A DNA stretch of 22,842 nucleotides from a virus: the IMG/VR virus record IMGVR_UViG_3300004772_000026, positions 1-22,842 of that record. One strand, given 5' to 3'. Each line of letters opens with the position of its first letter. The stretch's first letter is position 1. The translations under genes were made by a program, and so were the position numbers. The notes beneath the pieces are model-generated. The model worked only from the letters and a program-made list of their open reading frames with translations, did not search any database and was not told the origin of the DNA. Positions 15,907 to 20,520 of this stretch are shown piece by piece.

Positions 15907-16084
15907 CTGGCGGTTCTGGCAATGGTTGCCAATGCGTCGGCTCTATGTCGCCTGCCACAGTGCGCCATCCATGGGGGCGGGCAAGCGAACGCCACGCCAC
16001 GTCAATACTCATTCCGTTCCAGGCGAGTACTTCAACGCCGTATGTTTTAGGCGCAGTTGTAATGGGTTCCCAAGTCATTTGCAT
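15890..16084 (-). CDS. DUF551-like small phage protein (copy 3)
   Basis: A 64-residue protein with MTWEPITTAPKTYGVEVLAW at the start and PTHWQPLPEPPDASQN at the end, the W-x-P-I-x-T-A-P and T-H-W-x-P-L-P layout of DUF551 proteins. The same layout appears in the neighbour at 16084-16263, so the pair looks like a tandem duplication that then diverged. The ATG at 16084 shares its A with the neighbour's TAA (TAATG). A second ATG at 16078 is also possible and no strong SD is visible, so translation probably depends on coupling. The function of the family is unknown. The end overlaps terL by 17 bases. Confidence 0.75.
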   Translation of the reverse strand: MQMTWEPITTAPKTYGVEVLAWNGMSIDVAWRSLARPHGWRTVAGDIEPTHWQPLPEPPDASQN

Positions 16085-16263
16085 TACTTGGGCAGGTCTG
16101 GCAGCGGTTGCCAGTGCGTTGCACCGTCAAAAAGAATGCGCGCGTCATCATTCTCAAATGTCTTCCAATCGTAATCCCACCATGCGACTACCATTACTTC
16201 GCCATCTGACAGTAATACGGAAGAACCGTCTTGCGGCGCGGTTTTAATCGGCAACCATTTCAT
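16084..16263 (-). CDS. DUF551-like small phage protein (copy 2)
   Basis: A 59-residue protein opening MKWLPIKTAPQDGSSVLLSD and closing THWQPLPDLPK, a textbook DUF551 arrangement (W-x-P-I-x-T-A-P-x-D-G, then H-W-x-P-L-P). The ATG at 16263 shares a base with the preceding stop (TAATG) and has AGGA eight bases upstream. The open frame extends up to 16320, but that would overlap the preceding gene by 57 bases and is not needed. Copies at 15890-16084 (adjacent) and 9505-9696 (distant) are paralogs. Role unknown. Confidence 0.8.
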   Translation of the reverse strand: MKWLPIKTAPQDGSSVLLSDGEVMVVAWWDYDWKTFENDDARILFDGATHWQPLPDLPK

Positions 16264-16583
16264 TAGGCGTTTCCTTTCACTTCTGAAAAAAACAATGGAG
16301 CATTTGCCAAAAACGCGCAAACGCTCATTAATTGCACTTCATTTTCTGTTATGTCATTGGCGCGGCATTCTTCAACAAATTTAAGAACTTCACTCATTAT
16401 ATCGTTCAACGTTGCAAACGAATCCCGCAACCTACCTGTGGCGATAGCCTGGGCGAACGCGGGGGCGTGGTGCTCTATGGCTGTGGCCAGAGCCTGCCCG
16501 GTAGGCCGCAAGCCTTTGTTTGCCGGCAAGGCGGGGCAATTTTTCGTAATGTTCTCGAACAATTTTGCTTGGTCATGCGTCAT
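16263..16583 (-). CDS. Small phage protein of unknown function
   Basis: A 106-residue mostly helical protein starting MTHDQAKLFENITKNCPALP, with PTGQALATAIEHHAPAFAQA and NDITENEVQLMSVCAFLANA later. I do not recognise a family. The ATG at 16583 has AAGGGA seven bases upstream and overlaps the upstream gene's end by 11 bases. A frame start at 16607 would push further into that gene. Its TAA overlaps the next ATG, so it is one link in the chain of coupled small genes between terS and terL. No membrane segment or catalytic motif is evident. Confidence 0.7.
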   Translation of the reverse strand: MTHDQAKLFENITKNCPALPANKGLRPTGQALATAIEHHAPAFAQAIATGRLRDSFATLNDIMSEVLKFVEECRANDITENEVQLMSVCAFLANAPLFFSEVKGNA

Positions 16584-16734
16584 CGTGCTTTCCCTTGTCC
16601 CGTTCAATTCGCCATAGCGCGCGCATTTCGCGCAATTCGTCCGCGGTCACTGGAATAGCCCGCGCCTCCTCAAGGGCGCGGGCCTCGCGTGCTTTTTTTG
16701 CTTCGTCCCGCGTCGGCGGTAGCCTATGTTTCAC
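16573..16734 (-). CDS. Small charged protein whose 5' end lies in a parS-type palindrome
   Basis: A 53-residue Arg/Glu/Lys-rich helical protein (RDEAKKAREARALEEARAIP, then LREMRALWRIERDK). Two GTG starts are possible. GTG at 16734 (MKHRLPPTRDEA) has GGAGG nine bases upstream and is preferred. GTG at 16743 would give the N-terminus MFHVKH, but the SD is then only three bases away. Either start falls within or beside the perfect 16-bp palindrome at 16727-16742, which is also the 3' end of the upstream gene (reading VSRET then stop). The reading frame through the palindrome is dictated by it, so this gene may have acquired its start around a binding site. Function unknown. Confidence 0.6.
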   Translation of the reverse strand: MKHRLPPTRDEAKKAREARALEEARAIPVTADELREMRALWRIERDKGKHDDA

Positions 16735-17167
16735 GTGAAACACCCTCCTCCCGCATGGCGTGCAATTCGTCCGCCAGGCGCAGCAATAGCTCCCGCGTTG
16801 CTTCGTAACCGTAATTATCAACAATCTGGAAGAACGTCCAATCTGCAACGGTGTGCAAAAATTCGTCCGGTCTCCATCCCGCATCGACGACACGAGCCTG
16901 CAATAAATGCAAATGCGGGTCTATTGCGTCAGCGGCCTGGTCGTCGCGGTCAAAACCGTCTTGTGGTGCAGCGATAGACGATGCGTGTTTAGCAGCTAGC
17001 AAGTCGTCCATCTCTCGCACCCAGCCGGGCGGCATTGGGTGCTTGCCGGCCATGACGCGCTTGAGCGTCGCTGTATTGACGCCGAGCGCGCCAGCTAGTC
17101 GCTGCATGGCGCTAGGGTCAGCGCCGTAAAGCTGCATTGCAACATCGTCAATGTCAGTATACAACAT
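16724..17167 (-). CDS. Small protein with a possible N-terminal DNA-binding helix-turn-helix
   Basis: A 147-residue protein. Residues 20-41 (AMQRLAGALGVNTATLKRVM) look like a helix-turn-helix (G-V-N-x-x-T recognition helix), followed by GKHPMPPGWVREMDDLL. A central, more acidic part (SIAAPQDGFDRDDQAADAID) leads to a C-terminal helical half (RPDEFLHTVADWTFFQIVDN). The first 60 residues resemble a minimal phage regulator. The ATG at 17167 overlaps the preceding TAA by one base and the ribosome site AGGGC lies about eight bases upstream. Its last five codons and stop (VSRET) are formed by the palindrome at 16727-16742. The regulatory function is inferred from the helix-turn-helix only. Confidence 0.65.
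   Translation of the reverse strand: MLYTDIDDVAMQLYGADPSAMQRLAGALGVNTATLKRVMAGKHPMPPGWVREMDDLLAAKHASSIAAPQDGFDRDDQAADAIDPHLHLLQARVVDAGWRPDEFLHTVADWTFFQIVDNYGYEATRELLLRLADELHAMREEGVSRET
16727..16742. promoter_or_regulatory. Perfect parS-type palindrome
   Basis: The 16-bp sequence TGTTTCACGTGAAACA is identical to the bacterial chromosomal parS consensus bound by ParB. It spans the 3' end of the gene at 16724-17167 (last codons VSRET) and the 5' end of the gene at 16573-16734. Whether ParB binds it here is not known; no ParB gene is visible in the window. Confidence 0.8.
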
Positions 17168-17313
17168 TATCGTGCCCTACCACTGCGAATAGCATACATT
17201 TCGACTGCGAGATTATGTTGCGCCCGTGCAATCCGATTGATTGCGTTTGACAACACAACCAATCCGAGCCCGTTTGCAACACATGCAACATACAGCAGCG
17301 TTTCAAACCACAT
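17167..17313 (-). CDS. Small membrane protein of unknown function
   Basis: A 48-residue protein with one hydrophobic segment at about 3-24 (FETLLYVACVANGLGLVVLS) followed by a basic C-terminal half (NAINRIARAQHNLAVEMYAI). The layout fits a single-pass inner-membrane protein. The ATG at 17313 has GGAGG five bases upstream, and the gene overlaps the end of its neighbour by 11 bases. An ATG at 17325 has no SD, and the longer open frame to 17484 lies entirely over another gene. Its TAA shares a base with the next ATG. Membership of a lysis-type family (holin) is possible by shape but not supported by any motif or neighbour. Confidence 0.6.
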   Translation of the reverse strand: MWFETLLYVACVANGLGLVVLSNAINRIARAQHNLAVEMYAIRSGRAR

Positions 17314-17488
17314 CTTCGCCTCCATTGCGACTTCGCTCGATTTTATCCACTGGACTGGCGCGGCCGCAAGCGCCAAATGCGCGAACCCACATCGCGGCAT
17401 ATGCAGCACACCAAGCCTTGCCTTTTTCGCTTTGCAGCCATGCGTCGCGGTTTTGCGCCGCCTGGTGTAGTTCTGGCCAGACAATCAT
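17303..17488 (-). CDS. Small phage protein of unknown function
   Basis: A 61-residue protein with several Trp and Ala residues (MIVWPELHQAAQNRDAWLQS, then WCAAYAAMWVRAFGACG). The ATG overlaps the terS stop as ATGA, and its stop lies inside the next gene, so both junctions support it as a coupled gene. No SD stands out beyond terS sequence. I see no recognisable family. It is the first of seven small genes separating terS and terL. Confidence 0.65.
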   Translation of the reverse strand: MIVWPELHQAAQNRDAWLQSEKGKAWCAAYAAMWVRAFGACGRASPVDKIERSRNGGEDVV

Positions 17489-17970
17489 TCCGCTTTAACG
17501 TCCACCAGCGCCGCCCGGAGCTGTGCCCGCGCTTCGTCATCAAGGCGTCCAACGTCAATCGTTGCGACTGCGGTTTGAATAGGCCCTCCGTCACGGCCAG
17601 TAAGCTCAATCGCCTGCTTGTCACCGTATTTCTTTGGCGCAAGTTTAGCCGCAACCCATTGCCGCGCCCATATTTGCAATTTAACAACATTTACAGTCTC
17701 AGGCGTGGCTTTATCGGCCATATCAATTAATGACTCAATAATTGCGTCCTGTTGTGCTTCCCGTGCGCCCGCGATTATTGCCTTAAAAGCGGGGTCGCGC
17801 GCCATGCGCAAATATACTTCATCACGATTTAACCCCGGAATGAACGCGCAAGCCTTTTCGACTGACAAGCCCGACACGAGACCTGACCGCAACGTTTCCA
17901 CGTTGTCAGGATTGTCAAGAATCAGGCTCCTAGTTTTAGGTCGTCCGATGTGTTTGGTATTTTCTGCCAT
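17485..17970 (-). CDS. terS: Terminase small subunit
   Basis: A 161-residue protein. The N-terminal half has a helix-turn-helix-like segment: GLVSGLSVEKACAFIPGL at about 30-47, then NRDEVYLRMARDPAFKAIIA, followed by a helical linker (AREAQQDAIIESLIDMADKA). The C-terminal block APKKYGDKQAIELTGRDGGP is a familiar signature of small terminases, in which KYG, K and GRDGGP recur. Small terminases recognise the packaging site and stimulate the large subunit. The upstream 68-base gap holds a near-parS palindrome and a TTGACT hexamer. The SD is weak (GAAAG). The stop overlaps the next gene (ATGA). terL lies 1.6 kb away rather than adjacent. Confidence 0.85.
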   Translation of the reverse strand: MAENTKHIGRPKTRSLILDNPDNVETLRSGLVSGLSVEKACAFIPGLNRDEVYLRMARDPAFKAIIAGAREAQQDAIIESLIDMADKATPETVNVVKLQIWARQWVAAKLAPKKYGDKQAIELTGRDGGPIQTAVATIDVGRLDDEARAQLRAALVDVKAE

Positions 17971-18011
17971 GAGCTTTCATTACCAAATTACGCACCCAAA
18001 AGCAAGAAACC

Positions 18012-18027
18012 TGTTTCATGTGAAACA
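18012..18027. promoter_or_regulatory. Near-parS palindrome upstream of terS
   Basis: TGTTTCATGTGAAACA differs by one base from the site at 16727-16742. It lies in the 68-base gap between the 97-residue gene and terS, with a TTGACT hexamer at 18027-18032 (leftward) beside it. It may be a second ParB site or an operator on a terS promoter, although no matching -10 is visible. Confidence 0.65.
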
Positions 18028-18038
18028 GTCAATTGCGT

Positions 18039-18332
18039 TCACGATTTGAGGCTTGCGCCCGGCACAATGGTGACAGGCATTGCGTTAAATGGGTCGGAAT
18101 TCCAATCTGTTGAGTTATAAATCTCCATCTTGACGACGATTATGCCGTTGTTAGGCGCAATGCGTTCTCCCGCCTTAATTGAGGCTTTTGCCTCTTTAAT
18201 GACTTCTGCTTTGGTATTGCCAACAAACCGTGTCACTTTGCGCAAGCAGCCATTCGGGCCTTTAAGCTCATTACGCCCCGCCTTGACCGGAAAATGTTGT
18301 GTCATCCAAGCGACATACGGCAAATATTCCAT
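18039..18332 (-). CDS. Small phage protein of unknown function, first gene of the leftward operon
   Basis: A 97-residue protein opening MEYLPYVAWMTQHFPVKAGR, with a CLRKVTRFVGNTKAEVIKEA helix and a C-terminal beta part (NGIIVVKMEIYNSTDW). I do not recognise a family. The ATG has a strong GGAGGAG site about seven bases upstream, and a good leftward promoter (TTGACC, 17 bp, TATACA) lies 51 bases before the ATG, so it is probably well expressed. It precedes terS with a 68-base gap holding a palindrome. As first gene of an operon headed by a divergent promoter it might be regulatory, but nothing shows it. Confidence 0.7.
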   Translation of the reverse strand: MEYLPYVAWMTQHFPVKAGRNELKGPNGCLRKVTRFVGNTKAEVIKEAKASIKAGERIAPNNGIIVVKMEIYNSTDWNSDPFNAMPVTIVPGASLKS

Positions 18333-18383
18333 GGGGGCTGCTCCTCCATCCTATGCAGTGCCACTCAGTCACTGCCTGCATCC

Positions 18384-18412
18384 TGTATAAGCCCCACCGC
18401 GATTCAGGTCAA
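18384..18412 (-). promoter_or_regulatory. Leftward sigma70-type promoter of the terS operon
   Basis: On the minus strand, -35 TTGACC (18412-18407), a 17-bp spacer and -10 TATACA (18389-18384). It precedes the GGAGGAG site and ATG of the gene at 18039-18332 by 51 bases. The -35 overlaps the first two bases of the shared repeat at 18411-18443, so both directions could be controlled together. Confidence 0.75.
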
Positions 18413-18443
18413 CACGAAAAAAACACGCGCCCCACGTATTTTC
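18411..18443. repeat. Shared promoter-associated repeat, copy A
   Basis: A 33-bp element starting AACACGAAAA and containing CACGCGCCCCACGTATTTTC, lying between the divergent -35 boxes of the hub. The same element occurs as a 31-bp copy at 18902-18932, differing only by two A residues in the A run. GAAAA and TTTTC at the ends form an imperfect inverted pair. It may be an operator or an UP-type element for the adjoining promoter. Confidence 0.8.
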
Positions 18444-18446
18444 CTG

Positions 18447-18475
18447 TTGACGGTGTTACGTGCCGAGCGTATAAC
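18447..18475 (+). promoter_or_regulatory. Rightward sigma70-type promoter A
   Basis: -35 TTGACG (18447-18452), a 17-bp spacer and -10 TATAAC (18470-18475). The ATG of the 109-residue gene follows 48 bases after the -10. It lies three bases after repeat copy A. Match to sigma70 consensus is strong. Confidence 0.8.
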
Positions 18476-18523
18476 TTTCTTATCAGGACGGCAATGGTGC
18501 CGGACGAAACGAGGAACAGGACG

Positions 18524-18853
18524 ATGGCACGATACATTTTGATTGATAACGCTTCCGGCTACATTTTCGGCGACACTGCCGACTTCAGCGGCGTCATCGC
18601 GCAGGCGAATGGCGGCTCGCCCATCGACGCCGCACGCGAAATGGACGAGGCGGTGATTGGCGAGCATGGCCGCACTTACGAAGAGGTGAACAGCTTGGCC
18701 AGCAACGAAACCGGCTATCACGTCTATCGCGCAGACGTTGGAGGCAGTGACGCCGTGGTGACTGTGTGGGATGGCCAGGACCAGGACACAATCAACGCGG
18801 TAATCGCCTCGTGCCCACTGGTGGCCACAATCCGTTGCATTTCCGCCGCCTGA
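18524..18853 (+). CDS. Protein of unknown function in the rightward cassette
   Basis: A 109-residue protein starting MARYILIDNASGYIFGDTAD, followed by acidic helical segments (REMDEAVIGEHGRTYEEVNS) and a C-terminal beta/hydrophobic part (VVTVWDGQDQDTINAVIASC). Proteins of this shape are known from phage genomes only as unassigned; I recall no function. The open frame extends upstream to 18299, but the start here has GAGG nine bases upstream and sits 48 bases after a strong promoter -10, while the longer start would overlap that promoter. A perfect hairpin follows the stop by seven bases. Confidence 0.7.
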   Translation: MARYILIDNASGYIFGDTADFSGVIAQANGGSPIDAAREMDEAVIGEHGRTYEEVNSLASNETGYHVYRADVGGSDAVVTVWDGQDQDTINAVIASCPLVATIRCISAA

Positions 18854-18860
18854 CCACCCC

Positions 18861-18888
18861 GCCCGTGCTGCTACGCATCAGCACGGGC
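18861..18888 (+). terminator. Perfect hairpin after the 109-residue gene, possible terminator
   Basis: A perfect 10-bp stem, GCCCGTGCTG (18861-18870) and CAGCACGGGC (18879-18888), with the loop CTACGCAT. It starts seven bases after the stop. It lacks a T run, so it may attenuate or stabilise rather than fully terminate. Confidence 0.6.
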
Positions 18889-18901
18889 ATCCCCTAACAG
18901 G

Positions 18902-18932
18902 AACACGAAAAACACGCGCCCCACGTATTTTC
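18902..18932. repeat. Shared promoter-associated repeat, copy B
   Basis: A 31-bp copy of the element at 18411-18443, with two fewer A residues. It sits four bases before the -35 of promoter B. Two copies in the same orientation and context indicate duplication of a regulated promoter cassette. Confidence 0.8.
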
Positions 18933-18936
18933 TCAA

Positions 18937-18965
18937 TTGACGTGCGGTGCAGCTAGTCCTACAAC
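18937..18965 (+). promoter_or_regulatory. Rightward sigma70-type promoter B
   Basis: -35 TTGACG (18937-18942), a 17-bp spacer and -10 TACAAC (18960-18965), weaker than promoter A. The ATG at 19014 again follows 48 bases after the -10, exactly as for promoter A. It would serve the genes at 19014, 19307 and 19468. Confidence 0.7.
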
Positions 18966-19013
18966 AGTCGCAGGCCAGCCGATGGGGTTGGCGCAACACA
19001 CAGGAGCAATATC

Positions 19014-19310
19014 ATGACCGTTCGTAATCTCGCCGCTGAGCGTCGCCTGAATGAAGAGATTTTTAGCCCCAGCACGTTCAAGGTTCGCAATCTCTCGGTG
19101 CTCGCTTACGCGCAGGGGTTTACGCTGTGGCACTACAAGGGCGGCACCACGCCACTTGCTACCATGCGTGAACCGCATTTTTTCGACTCAGTGTCTGACA
19201 TGGTTCGGACTGGTGACATGGTGATGGCCTCCGGCGTTGACGGCGCAACTGTGTTGGTGGTGGCCGCGTCAGACCGTGAAATGGGCGTGATGATGGGGGG
19301 GCTGTCGTGA
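19014..19310 (+). CDS. Protein of unknown function with a C-terminal beta domain
   Basis: A 98-residue protein. The N-terminal 30 residues are basic and helical (MTVRNLAAERRLNEEIF). The remainder is beta-rich, with FFDSVSDMVRTGDMVMASG at about 56-74 and TVLVVAASDREMGV. The pattern 'phe-asp-x-x-x-D-M-x-x-x-G-D' followed by a beta hairpin is familiar from unassigned phage proteins with no known role. A good AGGAG site lies eight bases upstream, and a promoter closely resembling the one before the 109-residue gene lies 48 bases upstream. The stop overlaps the next GTG start (GTGA), so the two are coupled. Confidence 0.7.
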   Translation: MTVRNLAAERRLNEEIFSPSTFKVRNLSVLAYAQGFTLWHYKGGTTPLATMREPHFFDSVSDMVRTGDMVMASGVDGATVLVVAASDREMGVMMGGLS

Positions 19311-19486
19311 ATTGGCACCTTAACATCATTGACGCAGGTGGCACCAAGCGTGCCACCCAGGCTTATCCTACCCTCCACGCGGCCATGCAGGCTTGGCTAG
19401 CCTGCATCCGTGGGGGGGACATCACCAGCGCGCAGCTTGTGGATTATGATGGTGTGGAGCGCGCGAAATGGTCGAAATGGTGGTAG
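19307..19486 (+). CDS. Small GTG-start protein of unknown function
   Basis: A 59-residue protein not obvious unless a GTG start is allowed. GTG at 19307 overlaps the upstream TGA (GTGA), and a G-rich stretch provides a weak SD. It reads MNWHLNIIDAGGTKRATQAY at the start, has TLHAAMQAWLACIRGGDIT in the middle, and ends KWSKWW. The hydrophobic and aromatic distribution resembles small soluble proteins; no motif is recognised. The downstream XRE gene begins inside its 3' end (19468), so the reading frames overlap by 19 bases. Coding status rests on the two coupled junctions and the lack of stops. Confidence 0.6.
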   Translation: MNWHLNIIDAGGTKRATQAYPTLHAAMQAWLACIRGGDITSAQLVDYDGVERAKWSKWW

Positions 19487-19725
19487 ATGCGCCCGCGCTG
19501 CGGGCCTGGCGTATAAATAACCGTATGACATGCGAGCAGGCCGCAGCCCTGCTAGGCATTAACCGCAGGACATACGAGGGGCTGGAATCGGGCCGATATA
19601 GCCGCTCGCCGCTGTGGGGAGCGATAGCCCGTATAATTGGCCTTTTGGGGGGGCGACAGCCCCGTAGGAGGGCCGTAGAGGTATGCCGGGGACCTAGCAG
19701 CACTCGCCCCGGCCCGAGCCCATAA
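19468..19725 (+). CDS. XRE-family DNA-binding regulator
   Basis: An 85-residue protein. Residues about 8-60 form a small Cro/C1-type helix-turn-helix: ALRAWRINNRMTCEQAAALL (10-29), then GINRRTYEGLESGRYSRSPL with the T-Y-x-G-L-E-x-G-R recognition helix, then AIARIIGLLGG. The C-terminal 25 residues are Arg/Pro-rich. It would bind operator DNA and repress or activate phage promoters; the paired promoters of this cassette or the leftward operon are plausible targets, which is inference. The ATG at 19468 has GGAG eight bases upstream; a second ATG at 19477 would start after the same site. It is the last gene of the rightward cassette and faces rusA convergently. Confidence 0.75.
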   Translation: MVEMVVDAPALRAWRINNRMTCEQAAALLGINRRTYEGLESGRYSRSPLWGAIARIIGLLGGRQPRRRAVEVCRGPSSTRPGPSP

Positions 19726-19751
19726 AGAGGGTTTTTGCCTCTGTCTGCGTT

Positions 19752-19785
19752 GGCAGGCTGGTAGATAATCTCTACCGGCCTTGCC
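19752..19785. terminator. Long hairpin between convergent XRE and rusA genes
   Basis: GGCAGGCTGGTAGA (19752-19765) pairs with TCTACCGGCCTTGCC (19771-19785) with a 5-base loop, one G-U pair and one bulged T. It lies between two converging genes, so it may act in both directions. No T run follows on either side. Confidence 0.6.
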
Positions 19786-19792
19786 TGCAATA

Positions 19793-20200
19793 TCAAAATC
19801 GCCGGGCTGAAACCTCCAGGCGTGCTGCGCAGCCATACCGCTTCGTAACCACTAGGTGCGCCACTTGGGCGTCATCTACCCACAATACGCCGTTGAGAGC
19901 GTCTAGGACGTTTTTAACGATGTTGTCGATGTCGGGCTTGCCCGGCCGGGTAGCGCCGGCTACCGCTGCCTCCTTACGGCTACGCGACCACGATGCTGGC
20001 ACCGGGTAAATGGCCACTATCTTCACCATGACCGGGCCGGTCCATGGTGCGTGTGCAAACACAGCTTTGCACGCTTCTCGAATGGCCGCCTGCGCTGCCG
20101 CCGTTTTAGGGCGAGTAAAATATCGGTCTTTTGCACGCCCGGCCCTTTGCCAGCCCTGCGGCACGCCCGGCACGATAAACTCAACCGCATTGCATTCCAT
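19793..20200 (-). CDS. rusA: RusA-type Holliday junction resolvase
   Basis: A 135-residue protein that matches the RusA family in length and motif. The N-terminus reads VEFIVPGVPQGWQRAGRAK. The key acidic block is KPDIDNIVKNVLDALNG at 88-104 (Asp90, Asp92, Asn93, Lys96 and Asp100), followed by WVDDAQV (Asp109, Asp110 and Gln112) and a C-terminal basic segment. RusA cuts Holliday junctions symmetrically and helps process branched phage DNA before packaging. The ATG at 20200 has GGAG eight bases upstream. A GTG at 20209 is also in frame but its SD would be adjacent to it, so ATG is preferred. It is convergent with the XRE gene, with a strong hairpin between them. Confidence 0.88.
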   Translation of the reverse strand: MECNAVEFIVPGVPQGWQRAGRAKDRYFTRPKTAAAQAAIREACKAVFAHAPWTGPVMVKIVAIYPVPASWSRSRKEAAVAGATRPGKPDIDNIVKNVLDALNGVLWVDDAQVAHLVVTKRYGCAARLEVSARRF

Positions 20201-20520
20201 AGCGTGCACTCCGCAAAAAGGGGTTTATATCCGGTTTCCGTGTCGCTCTAAATTAGAAACCTAAACGCAACTGTTTCTTTTTGTAACCCTCTAACCCTTT
20301 GATATATATAAATATAATAATATAAAATATAATAATATATATAGTTATGTAGGTTTTGTAGGTTTCGCTGGTACGTGTCCCACCGCCCGTGTGTATAGGG
20401 TGGAAGGGAGTCTATAGAAAATAACCAGCGAAACCTACACAACTAATCTTTTCAAAGACTTAACTGCTTACAAAACTAAGTTTCGTAGGCAGCTTAGGGG
20501 GGTTTCGCTGGTACTCCCCT
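20201..20520. other. 320-bp non-coding region: candidate replication origin or control region
   Basis: No convincing gene lies here. It contains a 42-bp run of only A and T (20302-20343). Next to it are tandem 9-bp repeats TGTAGGTTT (20348-20356 and 20357-20365). The 16-bp sequence TGTAGGTTTCGCTGGT occurs at 20357-20372 and inverted at 20424-20439, and GGTTTCGCTGGTAC recurs at 20501-20514. An AGGGG/CCCCT inverted pair brackets the last copy (20496-20520). Together with the adjacent Prim-Pol gene this resembles an origin with iterons and an unwinding tract; operator repeats for rusA are an alternative. Confidence 0.6.

Noticed and set aside
17314-17484. Long version of the small membrane protein (105 residues)
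   Set aside because: It overlaps another coupled gene completely; the GGAGG site fits only the ATG at 17313.
18012-18048. terS promoter formed by TTGACT and the palindrome
   Set aside because: No good -10 exists at 16-18 bp from TTGACT on the minus strand (best is TTTCTT), so it is not called a promoter.
18299-18523. N-terminal extension of the 109-residue gene to 18299
   Set aside because: It would run through the divergent promoter region and lacks an SD; the start at 18524 has GAGG and the same promoter distance as the neighbour.
20248-20442. 64-residue minus-strand frame rich in Tyr and Ile
   Set aside because: It is created by the A/T-only tract (YIYYYILYYYIY) and has no SD; the region looks regulatory.
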